Of a stretch of 16,975 nucleotides of DNA, positions 1-6,751 are shown in pieces. Within the stretch, counting starts at the first letter, position 1; every line of letters starts with the position of its first letter. A model generated the notes under the pieces. That model saw only the letters and a program-made list of their open reading frames with translations. It was not told the origin of the DNA and ran no database searches. This DNA comes from JBCDCU01 sp039180865 (GTDB lineage Bacteria; Pseudomonadota; Alphaproteobacteria; Rhizobiales; JACESI01), in the NCBI GenBank assembly GCA_039180865.1, contig JBCDCZ010000073.1:1-16975 (forward strand), in the 5' to 3' direction. The position numbers were made by a program, and so were the translations under genes.

Positions 1-569
1 CTTGAAAGGCCGTTACCTTCTTCAGAATCGTACTGGATGACATTCTCAAGTGTGTCCGTTCCAAGATCGAATTCATGGTTGCCGAGAGCAGAGGCGTCAA
101 AGCCGATCGTGTTCATAATCGAGATATCAATGCAGCCCTGGAAGTTATCGATCTCATCGAAGAAATCCGGGAAGCCGTCGCCGTTGATATCGGTTGTGAA
201 AATATCGGCTGCTGTCAGGCCGGTTGTGTTGTCCGCGCCCAGAAGGAAGGCGTCAATTTCACTGTTGTCGAAAAAACCGTTCCCATCGGTGTCTGCGGTA
301 TCCGGGAGAAGATCGCGTTCGATGAGACCGAAAAACTCGTTGTAAATTCCTTCAAAGAGCGGGTTGAAGGTGACCGGGTCACTGGCAGCGTTAAAGAATG
401 GTCCTGAAATAAAATTGTCACCGGCTGAAAGCGTGATTGACGCGATTGACTGGTTCAAAGCGTCCTGCTCGAGCGCGGCTTCGATTGCTGCAAAGTTCGG
501 CGCAGCGGAGATCGCGTCGACCCCGCCCTCAAGATCAGAAGCATGCAGAATTTGAATTTTGAAAGTCAT
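1..569 (-). CDS. 5'-nucleotidase-like metallophosphatase, N-terminal part (cut by left edge)
   Basis: An open frame of 189 residues starts at the ATG at 569-567 and runs off the left edge. It begins MTFKIQILHASDLEGG, continues with SAGDNFISGPF (48-58) and has GNHEFDLGT (163-171). These are the first metal-binding blocks of the calcineurin-like/5'-nucleotidase metallophosphatase fold, which hydrolyses phosphate esters. The first block reads SDLE where the classical family has DxH. Two EF-hand-like calcium loops (DxDxNGxxDxxE at 93-104 and DxNxDGxxDxxD at 127-138) are inserted between the second and third blocks. No signal peptide is visible at the N terminus, so any export would use another route. 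It lies 472 bases beyond the AmiC-like gene on the same strand and is probably not part of the nitrile cluster. The family is fairly sure; the substrate is unknown. Confidence 0.83.
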   Translation of the reverse strand, partial: MTFKIQILHASDLEGGVDAISAAPNFAAIEAALEQDALNQSIASITLSAGDNFISGPFFNAASDPVTFNPLFEGIYNEFFGLIERDLLPDTADTDGNGFFDNSEIDAFLLGADNTTGLTAADIFTTDINGDGFPDFFDEIDNFQGCIDISIMNTIGFDASALGNHEFDLGTDTLENVIQYDSEEGNGLS

Positions 570-1041
570 TTCGATCCGTCTCCCGTTACGATATGCCGAA
601 GAGCATTTCCAAGAAGACAGACGCGCGCGCGGCCAGTATCCGACCAGTTAAACTGGATCGGATATGAGCCTCATACAATTCTGAAATCTATTGGAAGGCT
701 ATTGTTGTCAGCTCCGGCCCCAAAACTCGTCAAACATGTTCAAGGGGCTCTCCTTCCCACTCAGAAAGCCCCTTCGGAGCGCGAAGCTAGGCGTGCCAAA
801 TGACGCCTCCTTGACAGAAACATGAATCTTTTGTGACTTTGGAAAACTGAATCAAACCCCTGAAGAGGAATACATAAGATACTGTTTTTATTTAAATAAT
901 TTTATCGACTGCTTCGAAAAATGGGACAGGTATGAGTTCGAAACAAAGTGGCAACAAATCAGCTTTGTTGAACGACTGCCATCGTTTCGTGATATCTCGA
1001 AGATAGGCGAAGTTCCGAAGGATGGCCTCAAGAGGCCGCCG
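570..1041. other. Intergenic region between metallophosphatase and AmiC-like gene
   Basis: This 472-base stretch has no reading frame that resembles a protein; the plus-strand frame 543-803 is low-complexity and lacks a ribosome binding site. It contains a hairpin at 742-774 and a very AT-rich segment around 880-905. The AT-rich segment may hold the promoter of the minus-strand metallophosphatase, but no convincing -35/-10 pair could be fixed. The region separates two codirectional genes that are probably transcribed independently. Confidence 0.5.
742..774 (-). terminator. Candidate hairpin, possible terminator
   Basis: AAGGGGCT (742-749) and AGCCCCTT (767-774) form a perfect 8-bp inverted repeat around a 17-base loop. 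It lies downstream of the AmiC-like gene (stop at 1042) and upstream of the metallophosphatase start at 569. No strong T-run follows on either strand, so an intrinsic terminator is only one reading. An mRNA leader structure for the metallophosphatase is the alternative. Confidence 0.3.
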
Positions 1042-2202
1042 TCAACCACTCATCCTGATGAAGTCCTCAAATGCGCCGCCATTCGCGCGCGCCAGATAGA
1101 TTTCCGATGCCGTGCTTGCATTCGACAAAAAGCGCGCCTTTCGAACGCTGGTGTAATGCAAGGGCGCACGCAGTACGAGCGGCGCCGCGATTGGTTGCTC
1201 ACCAGCAGAAGCGAGCAGACCTGCGAGGAAGTGGAACCCTTCGTAAATCGATTGCCCAAGCGCATTGGGGATTGGCGCACGATCCGCGTGGAAGGCCCGA
1301 TATCGCTCGCAAAAAGCAAGATTGCGCTCGGTATCGAGGGTCGAGAAATAGGACGACGCTACGAACAGTCTTTCCGTGTTACGCAAACCGCTCGCCAGGA
1401 GCCCGTTCTCTTCGATAGCACCCGAGAGCCTGATCATGCTGCGGTGAAGGTTACGGGCGCCAAAGTGGCGATTGAAATCGACGGCGTCCTGTCCAACAAG
1501 CGAAACGAGGACGGCTTCCGCCCTGCTTGCGGCAAGTCTCTCAATTTCGTCGCTCAGCGTTCCTGATTGGAAAGTCACGTAGCGCTCTTGCACAAGGTCG
1601 AGCCCATCTTGTGCAAGCTTTTTTCTGACGTAATCATGCGAGCGTCTCGGCCAGACATAGTCATTTCCAATAAGCGCCCATCTTTTGATCCGGTATTGAC
1701 GCGTGAGATAGTCGATTGCCGGACCCAGCAGTCGCTGAGGCGTTTCCCCGAGCGCATAAACTGAAGGAGCGGTCTCGCCGCCTTCGTATATCGGCGTGTA
1801 AACGAAGGGCGCACGACCTCGGATCACATCAATGATTTGCTGCCGGACTGCGCTGATATGCATTCCGATAACAGCATCGACGAGTCCATGGTCGAGGAGC
1901 CAGGCCAGTTCTACCTGCGGCAAAGGACCAGCCTCATGGGCACAATCAATGACGTTGACTTCAACCGGGCACCCCTTAATCCCGCCCCCGGCATTGATTT
2001 CTCTGACGGCTAACTGACCACACGAGAGGCAGGACGGCCCCCATATTCCGGCAGCGCCTGACATCGGGATCAGAAGCGCGATCCGGAAAACACGGTCCGC
2101 TGCATGACCGATATCCGCACCAAAGGCGTCGTAAGACGCTAACGGATGGTCACGTCCCAACCAGAAGTTCTCTCCGAGGTGCCCCCGAAACCTGAGCCGC
2201 AT
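1042..2202 (-). CDS. AmiC-like amide-sensing protein, likely cytoplasmic regulator of the nitrile cluster
   Basis: This 386-residue protein belongs to the periplasmic-binding-protein fold of AmiC and of the urea/amide ABC-transporter binding proteins. FRIALLIPMSGAAGIWGPS (39-57) opens the first lobe, and YTPIYEGGE matches the ligand-pocket segment of AmiC, which binds small amides such as acetamide. The ~38 residues before the fold contain charged residues and no hydrophobic leader, so it should stay in the cytoplasm and act as a sensor rather than a transport component. The gene is divergent from a MarR-family gene across a 95-base gap, an arrangement resembling NhhC/NhhD of the Rhodococcus rhodochrous high-molecular-mass nitrile hydratase cluster. 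Only a weak GAAAG ribosome binding site precedes the ATG. The family is confident; the regulatory role is inferred from gene order and the missing leader. Confidence 0.84.
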   Translation of the reverse strand: MRLRFRGHLGENFWLGRDHPLASYDAFGADIGHAADRVFRIALLIPMSGAAGIWGPSCLSCGQLAVREINAGGGIKGCPVEVNVIDCAHEAGPLPQVELAWLLDHGLVDAVIGMHISAVRQQIIDVIRGRAPFVYTPIYEGGETAPSVYALGETPQRLLGPAIDYLTRQYRIKRWALIGNDYVWPRRSHDYVRKKLAQDGLDLVQERYVTFQSGTLSDEIERLAASRAEAVLVSLVGQDAVDFNRHFGARNLHRSMIRLSGAIEENGLLASGLRNTERLFVASSYFSTLDTERNLAFCERYRAFHADRAPIPNALGQSIYEGFHFLAGLLASAGEQPIAAPLVLRAPLHYTSVRKARFLSNASTASEIYLARANGGAFEDFIRMSG

Positions 2203-2297
2203 CAGCTATCTTTCGGTGTAAATCTTTACCTTCCACGTGAAAGGCAATTGCAAGTGTTTTCCAATGCAACTATTTTCCCTCCACTTAATCAAGCCTC
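2203..2297. promoter_or_regulatory. Divergent promoter/operator region of the AmiC-like and MarR genes
   Basis: The 95 bases between the divergent starts are AT-rich and must hold both promoters. The region contains the perfect palindrome GCAATTGC (2244-2251) and an inverted pair TTGCA (2248-2252) / TGCAA (2265-2269), a half-site layout typical of MarR operators. No clear Shine-Dalgarno sequence precedes the MarR start. No -35/-10 pair is strong enough to assign. Confidence 0.5.
2258..2276. promoter_or_regulatory. Candidate operator, copy 1 of a motif shared with 9141-9159
   Basis: TTTCCAATGCAACTATTTT agrees at 15 of 19 positions with TTTCCAATTCAAGTAAATT in the other divergent control region. 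It overlaps the right half of the TTGCA/TGCAA inverted repeat. It is proposed as a binding site for the MarR-type regulator at 2298-2756. The eight-base core also occurs by chance inside coding sequence (near 1669), so this is a weak candidate. Confidence 0.3.
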
Positions 2298-2756
2298 ATG
2301 ATTGTCATGGCCAAGAAGACACCATCCGTTCAGTCCTACATCAGCTATTCACTGGCTGCCGCTCATCGCAGGCTGCACAGCGACCTCAACGAAGAGCTGA
2401 AAAAGATCGGACTGCAAGTCGAGGCGTGGCGCGTCCTGCAGTCTTTGCAGATGAGTGAAGGCTACACGATGAGCGAACTCGCCGAGATCGTGCTCATGAA
2501 CAAGCCAACCCTGACAAAGCTGGTCGATCGTATGGTCGCCGACGGATTGGTACAGCGCAAGCTTGGACAGGAAGACCAGCGGCAGGTCCGGCTGATCCTG
2601 ACAAATCTCGGAGCCCGTATCTGCAAAGACGTGATGCAACATGCGGAACGCCAGAACGACGATATTATCGAGCGTATCGGTGCAGAAAAGGCTCAGATCC
2701 TGAGGGATGCCCTCGACGAGCTGAGTGCTCCCAAACCAGCCACCGCCGAGCAGTAA
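2298..2756 (+). CDS. MarR-family transcriptional regulator (NhhD-like)
   Basis: The 152-residue product has MarR-family size and layout. An N-terminal dimerisation helix region precedes a winged helix-turn-helix at about residues 45-105. The positioning helix is TMSELAEIVLMNK, the recognition helix is PTLTKLVDRMVADGLV (70-85), and the wing is QEDQRQVRLILT (91-102). MarR proteins bind palindromes as dimers and usually repress until an effector or partner relieves them. The start could be the ATG at 2298 or the in-frame ATG at 2307 (MAKKT); neither has a clear ribosome binding site. It is divergent from the AmiC-like gene and ends 27 bases from the convergent oxidoreductase gene. By analogy with NhhD it likely controls the nitrile hydratase operon, with the AmiC-like protein supplying the amide signal. 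Confidence 0.88.
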   Translation: MIVMAKKTPSVQSYISYSLAAAHRRLHSDLNEELKKIGLQVEAWRVLQSLQMSEGYTMSELAEIVLMNKPTLTKLVDRMVADGLVQRKLGQEDQRQVRLILTNLGARICKDVMQHAERQNDDIIERIGAEKAQILRDALDELSAPKPATAEQ

Positions 2757-2783
2757 TTCGATAGATTGTGTTTAGCGGGGTGC

Positions 2784-3920
2784 TCAACGCAGACTAAGCT
2801 TTCGAACAAGCCGGTCCCGTTTGTTGAGCCACCATCCCATCTCCGGATGCCACATATCGAAGGTTTCATCCGCCCCCAGGGCGCGCGCAGCATGCAGCGG
2901 CCAATTGGGATCGTCGAGAAGTTCGCGGGCAAGTGCGACCATGTCGGCCTCACCGGCCTCTATAGCCCGGTTGCAACGCTCGGGATCCCACAAGAAACCA
3001 ACAGCCATGGCGGCAATATCAGCCTGCTCGCGAACATCCTTCGCGAACGGCACCTGGAAACCCTGTTCGATGACCATGCGCCGCGGACGCTCACGCCCTC
3101 CAATGCCGCCGGTGGACGTATCGATCATGTCGACGCCAGCGGCTTTGAGAGCGCGCGCTGTCCCGATCGTATCCTCGACCTCCACTCCCCCATCAAGCCA
3201 GTCGGTGGCGGAAAGGCGGAAGATGAGCGGAAGATCGTCAGGCCAGTTTTGGCGGATCGAACGCGCAACTTCCACAGCGAAACGCCGACGCCCTTCTGCA
3301 TCGCCGCCCCATGAATCGCTGCGTTGGTTAGCGATTGGCGACAAGAACTGGTGCACCAGAAAACCGTGCGCGGCATAGACTTCAATGACTTTGAAACCAG
3401 CCTTTGCGGATCGTGCGGCAGCCGCACCAAATGCGGCAATCACCTCTTCGATATCGCTTTCATCCATTTCTCGCGGTGCCGGCCAACCATCGGCATAAGG
3501 AATGGCCGACGGCCCAATGGCTTCCCAGGGATCTTCGCCGCGCACTTTGCTGTCTTCCTCATCGACCGGCGTCTCACCATGCCATGGTCTGCGTTCGGAG
3601 GCTTTGCGTCCGGCATGTCCGAGCTGAATGCCGGGGACCGAGCCCTCGGTCTCGATAAAAGCGGTGATTTCTTTTAGACCCTCAATCTGGCCATCTTCCC
3701 AAAGACCGAGGTCTCCATGAGTCCGTCGACCGCGCGCCTCAACCCCTGTTGCCTCAGCGAAGACAAGACCGGCGCCGCCAAGTGCAAACCGCCCGAGATG
3801 AACCATATGCCAGGAATTCGCGTAGCCGTTTTTCGCCCGGTACTGGCTCATCGGGGAGACCGCGACGCGGTTCTTGAATGTGATGCCGCGAAGCGTGAAA
3901 GGGGTGAAGAGTGCACTCAT
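2784..3920 (-). CDS. Old yellow enzyme-family FMN-dependent NADH:flavin oxidoreductase (YqjM/XenA class, atypical active site)
   Basis: The product is a 378-residue TIM-barrel ene-reductase homologue, normally reducing activated C=C bonds with NAD(P)H. Family blocks appear in order: the FMN/substrate strand NRVAVSPMSQYRA (17-29), EATGVEARGR, LGHAGRK (99-105), YAAHGFLVHQFLSP (181-194), NQRSDSWGG, and near the C terminus the phosphate-binding ADMVALARELLDDPNWPL. The redox-tuning Cys of YqjM (Cys26) is Ser25 here. The first His of the substrate-anchoring pair (YqjM His164) is Tyr181, while the second (His184) is kept. The start at 3920 (MSALF) was chosen because it matches the family N terminus and has AGGA upstream; a longer frame reaching 4082 overlaps the aldoxime dehydratase gene. 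It is the last gene of the minus-strand run, 125 bases after oxd. Its natural substrate is unknown. Confidence 0.9.
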   Translation of the reverse strand: MSALFTPFTLRGITFKNRVAVSPMSQYRAKNGYANSWHMVHLGRFALGGAGLVFAEATGVEARGRRTHGDLGLWEDGQIEGLKEITAFIETEGSVPGIQLGHAGRKASERRPWHGETPVDEEDSKVRGEDPWEAIGPSAIPYADGWPAPREMDESDIEEVIAAFGAAAARSAKAGFKVIEVYAAHGFLVHQFLSPIANQRSDSWGGDAEGRRRFAVEVARSIRQNWPDDLPLIFRLSATDWLDGGVEVEDTIGTARALKAAGVDMIDTSTGGIGGRERPRRMVIEQGFQVPFAKDVREQADIAAMAVGFLWDPERCNRAIEAGEADMVALARELLDDPNWPLHAARALGADETFDMWHPEMGWWLNKRDRLVRKLSLR

Positions 3921-4045
3921 TTTTGTATTCCTGTTGGATGGGCCTTTTCGAGGCACCGGATCTTTTCTGCAAAGCTTCTTGGAGGTGTTTAGAGGGATAC
4001 CGTCGGCCGCGCGCACTTTTGGCTGCGGGCGACACTTCTGTCCAT

Positions 4046-5128
4046 TCAAATTGAGTTCAACAGACCGTTGGAAGGCTCGCAATTGATGTATTCGAAGCGC
4101 GCCCCTCCTTCGTCGAAAACAAAGAGCTCATGATAGATACGAAGCTTGTGCTGACCCCTGAGCTTGCCGAAATACTTCATCGCAGCGACAAAGATCGACA
4201 GATGGGTGTGATGGCTTTCAGCCCACCGCTCAAGGTGCGAAAGGCTTCTCCAAACACTCATAGAATAAGTCTTGAGAGGCGCAGCGTCAGCAACCTGACG
4301 ATTGGAATCCATGGCGACTTCCCGATTCATGAGACATCCGAGCCGTTCGCCTTTTTCGGAAAGATAAGACATCGCAGTCGCAAGATGGGGAGCGATCATT
4401 GTATCGAACAATTCGCGCTCGTTTGCATCCGCATCGCTCAGGTCCTGACCAAAGCGCACGAGACAGGTATTCTTCGGGAGATCGAGAACGATCCTGCCGT
4501 TCGTCTCTTCACCTGACGTGAAATCCGAACGACCAGATAGGCTTTCTTCCGGCTCAAGGTAATCCGTCTGCGAAACAGCCAGCCGATCGCGGGCGCTTCC
4601 CCAATAGGCATGCTCCCTTATGAGCCCGCTCATTGCGGAGGCAAGATGCGCTGCTCCTTCCGGCGTCTCGTCTCCGAAGATCGTCTCAACCCGAGTGAGC
4701 GGAACGCGCAGCGTTTCCCGTACATATCCGATCCCGTCGCGCAATCGTTCATCATCGGCAAAAAAAGCATCGAAACCGCTTTCGCCGCAGAACGTGAGAT
4801 AGGCTGCATGATCCATAAAATAGGCGGCATGTAAGCATTGCCTGCGCCCATCCGGGTGACGCGATGTGCCCGTTTCCAGATGTGCCGGCCCATATTGGTG
4901 CACGAGAAGGCGCCCGATCTCATCGAACTTTGTTTCCGCAAGAACGGTCTCATGCTCGCCAAAAACGACGCCGGCATAAACAATGACAAGGTCGGTCAGA
5001 CCTTCATTGAAACGAGCGGAATAAGACTTCGATGCTGGCCGATAGCTCTCAGGAACGCGCATCTGACGGCTGCGGGTTACGCGCAAGTGGTCGGGTATGG
5101 CGCATTCAAGAAAGGGGCATTCGGCCAT
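4046..5128 (-). CDS. oxd: Aldoxime dehydratase (phenylacetaldoxime dehydratase family), catalytic Ser replaced
   Basis: This 360-residue protein matches the haem-containing aldoxime dehydratases (OxdA/OxdB/OxdRG, about 350 residues), which dehydrate aldoximes to nitriles. Family blocks are HAYWGSARDRL (173-183), ERWAESHHTHLSIF (300-313) with the proximal haem ligand His309 (OxdA His299), and LRIYHELFVF (329-338) with catalytic His333 (OxdA His320). Arg182 aligns with Arg178, and the C-terminal FEYINCEPSNG is typical. The family's IRSGQDW block reads VRFGQDL, putting Phe226 (codon TTT) where Ser219 normally contacts the oxime hydroxyl. An AGAGGA ribosome binding site precedes the ATG. It follows the nitrile hydratase genes, so its nitrile product would feed the hydratase. 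The family is certain; catalytic competence is open. Confidence 0.9.
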   Translation of the reverse strand: MAECPFLECAIPDHLRVTRSRQMRVPESYRPASKSYSARFNEGLTDLVIVYAGVVFGEHETVLAETKFDEIGRLLVHQYGPAHLETGTSRHPDGRRQCLHAAYFMDHAAYLTFCGESGFDAFFADDERLRDGIGYVRETLRVPLTRVETIFGDETPEGAAHLASAMSGLIREHAYWGSARDRLAVSQTDYLEPEESLSGRSDFTSGEETNGRIVLDLPKNTCLVRFGQDLSDADANERELFDTMIAPHLATAMSYLSEKGERLGCLMNREVAMDSNRQVADAAPLKTYSMSVWRSLSHLERWAESHHTHLSIFVAAMKYFGKLRGQHKLRIYHELFVFDEGGARFEYINCEPSNGLLNSI

Positions 5129-5194
5129 GGTGAATTCCTCTTTATCGTCGATGATGTCTTCACGAAGACCCTGACCAGAGCGGCTATGCTCTCC

Positions 5195-5334
5195 TCATTC
5201 GGGTGACCGCAAATTGTCGTCGAGTAATCTCGTAAAGAGGTACACTTTGTCGGGATGGTCTTCACCCCACAATTGCTTGAACAAGACCACAACCACATAA
5301 ACAATGCTGAGGTTGCTGCCCAAGCCCGCAGGTA
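5195..5334 (-). pseudogene. Frameshifted, 5'-deleted remnant of a second nitrile hydratase beta C-half
   Basis: Directly after the stop of the second beta N-half, the minus strand reads GLGQQPQH in one frame. After one extra base near 5303 it continues in another frame as VYVVVVLFKQLWGEDHPDK, then VYLF and LLDDN, to a TGA at 5197-5195. This aligns with residues 75-112 of the intact beta C-half (6057-6407): GLGHKPQHVY, F-x-ELWGEDYPG, MYLY, MFDD. Nucleotide similarity is also visible, for example CAACCTCAGCAT against AAACCTCAACAC. About the first 70 codons are missing. The copy lies exactly where the intact gene lies relative to its N-half, so the two-gene unit was duplicated and the C-half then decayed. 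No open frame covers it and it cannot make a folded beta C-half. Confidence 0.85.
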
Positions 5335-5646
5335 CTATGCGTCGCCGGCTTCGATGTCGCGCTTGCGACTTTCGAGCTCTTCCAGGCTGACGACACCCTC
5401 TTCCACAAGCAGGTTTTCAAGGCTTGCCAACCAGCGTTCATAATAGCTTGCGTTGAGATAGTACGCCGGATCCAGACGTTCGATCGCATGGCGGGCAGCA
5501 TCGCCATTGCAGATGTCAGCGGCAAGACAGGCCATGTAAATCCCGAACATGCGCCGCTCCCAGTCATTATGGAAGACCGGTTCGCTTTCCTCGGGGTTGA
5601 TCGGCCCAAATCCGTCCATTCCGCCGAGATCGTGAAGGCTGTTCAA
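5335..5646 (-). CDS. Second nitrile hydratase beta N-half (paralogue)
   Basis: The 103-residue product aligns without gaps to the beta N-half at 6407-6718, with about two-thirds identity by eye (roughly 68 of 103). It shares HDLGGMDG, GPINPE, WERRMFG, RHAIER, SYYE and LEN/TLL. Arg52, matching the conserved beta Arg52 of cobalt nitrile hydratases that contacts the modified cysteines, is kept. The start is a TTG at 5646-5644, the position equivalent to the paralogue's ATG, with GGGGAG about 11 bases upstream. It begins 18 bases after the accessory gene, and its own C-half partner is now a pseudogene. It could still pair with the intact beta C-half, act as a second maturation escort, or be in decay. 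The frame itself shows no damage. Confidence 0.84.
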   Translation of the reverse strand: MNSLHDLGGMDGFGPINPEESEPVFHNDWERRMFGIYMACLAADICNGDAARHAIERLDPAYYLNASYYERWLASLENLLVEEGVVSLEELESRKRDIEAGDA

Positions 5647-5664
5647 AGCGGGTTCGTCTCCCCG

Positions 5665-6057
5665 TTAAGTCTCTCCGCTGCCCGCTCCGGCGACATACAC
5701 CGGGGCTTCCCCGAAGTCCCGATGATGGTCGGCCGCACGCCAGTCTTCCTTCACTGCCAGAAGTGTGTCGGCACTTGCAACTTTCTTTTGCTGGATAAGG
5801 CGCTCCAGGGCATTCAGCCAATGCGTATAATAAGTATCGCCAAGATCAGGATCGCCTGCTTCCTGCGCAGCTTTGATTTCCGCGCCCAGCGCTTCACACC
5901 ATTCGGTCCACGTGAATATGCCCTGGCGGTGAAGACCAACCGTCATTGCAAACGCCTTGGCTTCCCAAGGTGCGTTGAAGACCGGGCCTGCATCATCATG
6001 AGGGATATGCGGTGTTCGCCGCAAATCCGCGGGCCGTATCAGATCCTTATCACTCAT
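5665..6057 (-). CDS. Nitrile hydratase accessory (activator) protein
   Basis: This 130-residue protein matches the small nitrile hydratase accessory family, which is related to the N-terminal part of the beta subunit. These proteins help load metal into, and oxidise the cysteines of, the alpha subunit, for example by subunit swapping as with NhlE. Diagnostic segments are VFNAPWEAKAFAMTVGLH (26-43), GIFTWTEWCEALGAEI (46-61) and YYTHWLNALERLI (76-88). The ATG overlaps the stop of the beta C-half (TGATG at 6059-6055), so translation is probably coupled. A cobalt enzyme with its own accessory protein in the operon is the expected arrangement. The C-terminal ~20 residues are Gly/Ala-rich and probably flexible. 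Confidence 0.86.
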   Translation of the reverse strand: MSDKDLIRPADLRRTPHIPHDDAGPVFNAPWEAKAFAMTVGLHRQGIFTWTEWCEALGAEIKAAQEAGDPDLGDTYYTHWLNALERLIQQKKVASADTLLAVKEDWRAADHHRDFGEAPVYVAGAGSGET

Positions 6058-6407
6058 CAGGCCGCCCGCATGTAGTCGTCGAACATATCGATATAAAGAT
6101 ACATGTTTCCCGGATAATCCTCGCCCCAGAGTTCCTGAAAGGAAAACTTCACGGAATAAACGTGTTGAGGTTTGTGTCCGAGACCATGAGCACCTGTATC
6201 CGGGAACGAGAACACCCCATGATCGCGGTCAACGACACCTTTCTTGCCGCGAACATAGCGGGGCAGCCTCGTATGGGTGACAGGATTGATGTTTTTGATC
6301 TCAACCTGATCACCAACTTTGAAGGGCGCGGGGATGTCTTCATCGATCCGGCAGGACGCGCCGGTTGCAATGAGACCAGGGACAACTTCTCTCGTCAGCG
6401 TCGGCAT
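6057..6407 (-). CDS. Nitrile hydratase beta subunit, C-terminal half as a separate polypeptide
   Basis: The 116 residues correspond to the SH3-like C-terminal domain of an ordinary nitrile hydratase beta subunit. FKVGDQVEIKN (29-39) begins the barrel, TRLPRYVRGKKGVV (46-59) is the segment known to supply the second conserved arginine near the metal centre, and VYSVKFSFQELWGED (83-97) with MYLYIDMFDDYM (102-113) closes the domain. The gene overlaps the N-half by TAATG and the accessory gene by TGATG. A separately encoded C-half is known from thiocyanate hydrolase and from the three-subunit toyocamycin nitrile hydratase (ToyJKL). It is not a frameshift within one gene: both halves have proper starts and stops, and the second copy at 5335 has the same stop position. 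Confidence 0.93.
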   Translation of the reverse strand: MPTLTREVVPGLIATGASCRIDEDIPAPFKVGDQVEIKNINPVTHTRLPRYVRGKKGVVDRDHGVFSFPDTGAHGLGHKPQHVYSVKFSFQELWGEDYPGNMYLYIDMFDDYMRAA

Positions 6408-6718
6408 TACGCGTCCTCCATGGCAATGTCTTTCTTGCGCGCTTCCAGCTCCTCCTCGGTCACGACACCCTTTTCGATGAGCAGTGTTTCCAAAGATTTC
6501 AGCCAGTGTTCATAATAGCTCGATTCCAGATAGTGAGCCGGGTCCATCCGCTCGATTGCATGGCGGAATTCGTCCACATTGTAATGCCCTCCCGCAAAGC
6601 AGGATATGAACATTCCAAACATCCGGCGTTCCCATTCATCATGAAAGACCGGTTCATTTTGTTCCGGATTGATCGGCCCGATACCGTCCATTCCGCCAAG
6701 GTCATGTATGCCGTTCAT
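6407..6718 (-). CDS. Nitrile hydratase beta subunit, N-terminal half as a separate polypeptide
   Basis: The 103 residues match the helical N-terminal part of the nitrile hydratase beta subunit, which wraps alpha. It opens MNGIHDLGGMDGIGP, then has FHDEWERRMFG (25-35), NVDEFRHAIERMDPAHYL (47-64) with the conserved Arg52, and SSYYEHWLKSLETLL (66-80). It ends LEARKKDIAMEDA where ordinary beta subunits continue through a linker into the SH3-like domain. The stop TAA overlaps the next gene's ATG (TAATG). AGGAG lies about 10 bases before the ATG. It follows alpha by 33 bases and is needed, with the C-half, to form the hydratase that converts nitriles to amides. Confidence 0.93.
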   Translation of the reverse strand: MNGIHDLGGMDGIGPINPEQNEPVFHDEWERRMFGMFISCFAGGHYNVDEFRHAIERMDPAHYLESSYYEHWLKSLETLLIEKGVVTEEELEARKKDIAMEDA

Positions 6719-6751
6719 TGGATACTTTCTCCTATATTCAAGACCGTCGGA

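Noticed and set aside
543..803. An 86-codon plus-strand frame beside the metallophosphatase start
   Set aside because: It partly overlaps that gene on the opposite strand, has no ribosome binding site and shows no family features.
3921..4082. A 54-codon N-terminal extension of the old yellow enzyme frame
   Set aside because: It overlaps the end of the aldoxime dehydratase gene, is not family-like, and the ATG at 3920 matches the normal N terminus (SALFTPFTLRG) with a ribosome binding site.
5077..5304. A 75-codon minus-strand frame across the beta C-half remnant and the start of oxd
   Set aside because: Its residues come from the wrong frame of the remnant and of oxd; the homology to beta lies in the two other frames.
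5195..5646. Programmed frameshifting to express a second full beta from the N-half plus remnant
   Set aside because: The N-half ends in a stop, about 70 codons of the C-half are missing, and no slippery heptamer is visible at the frame change near 5303; decay is simpler.
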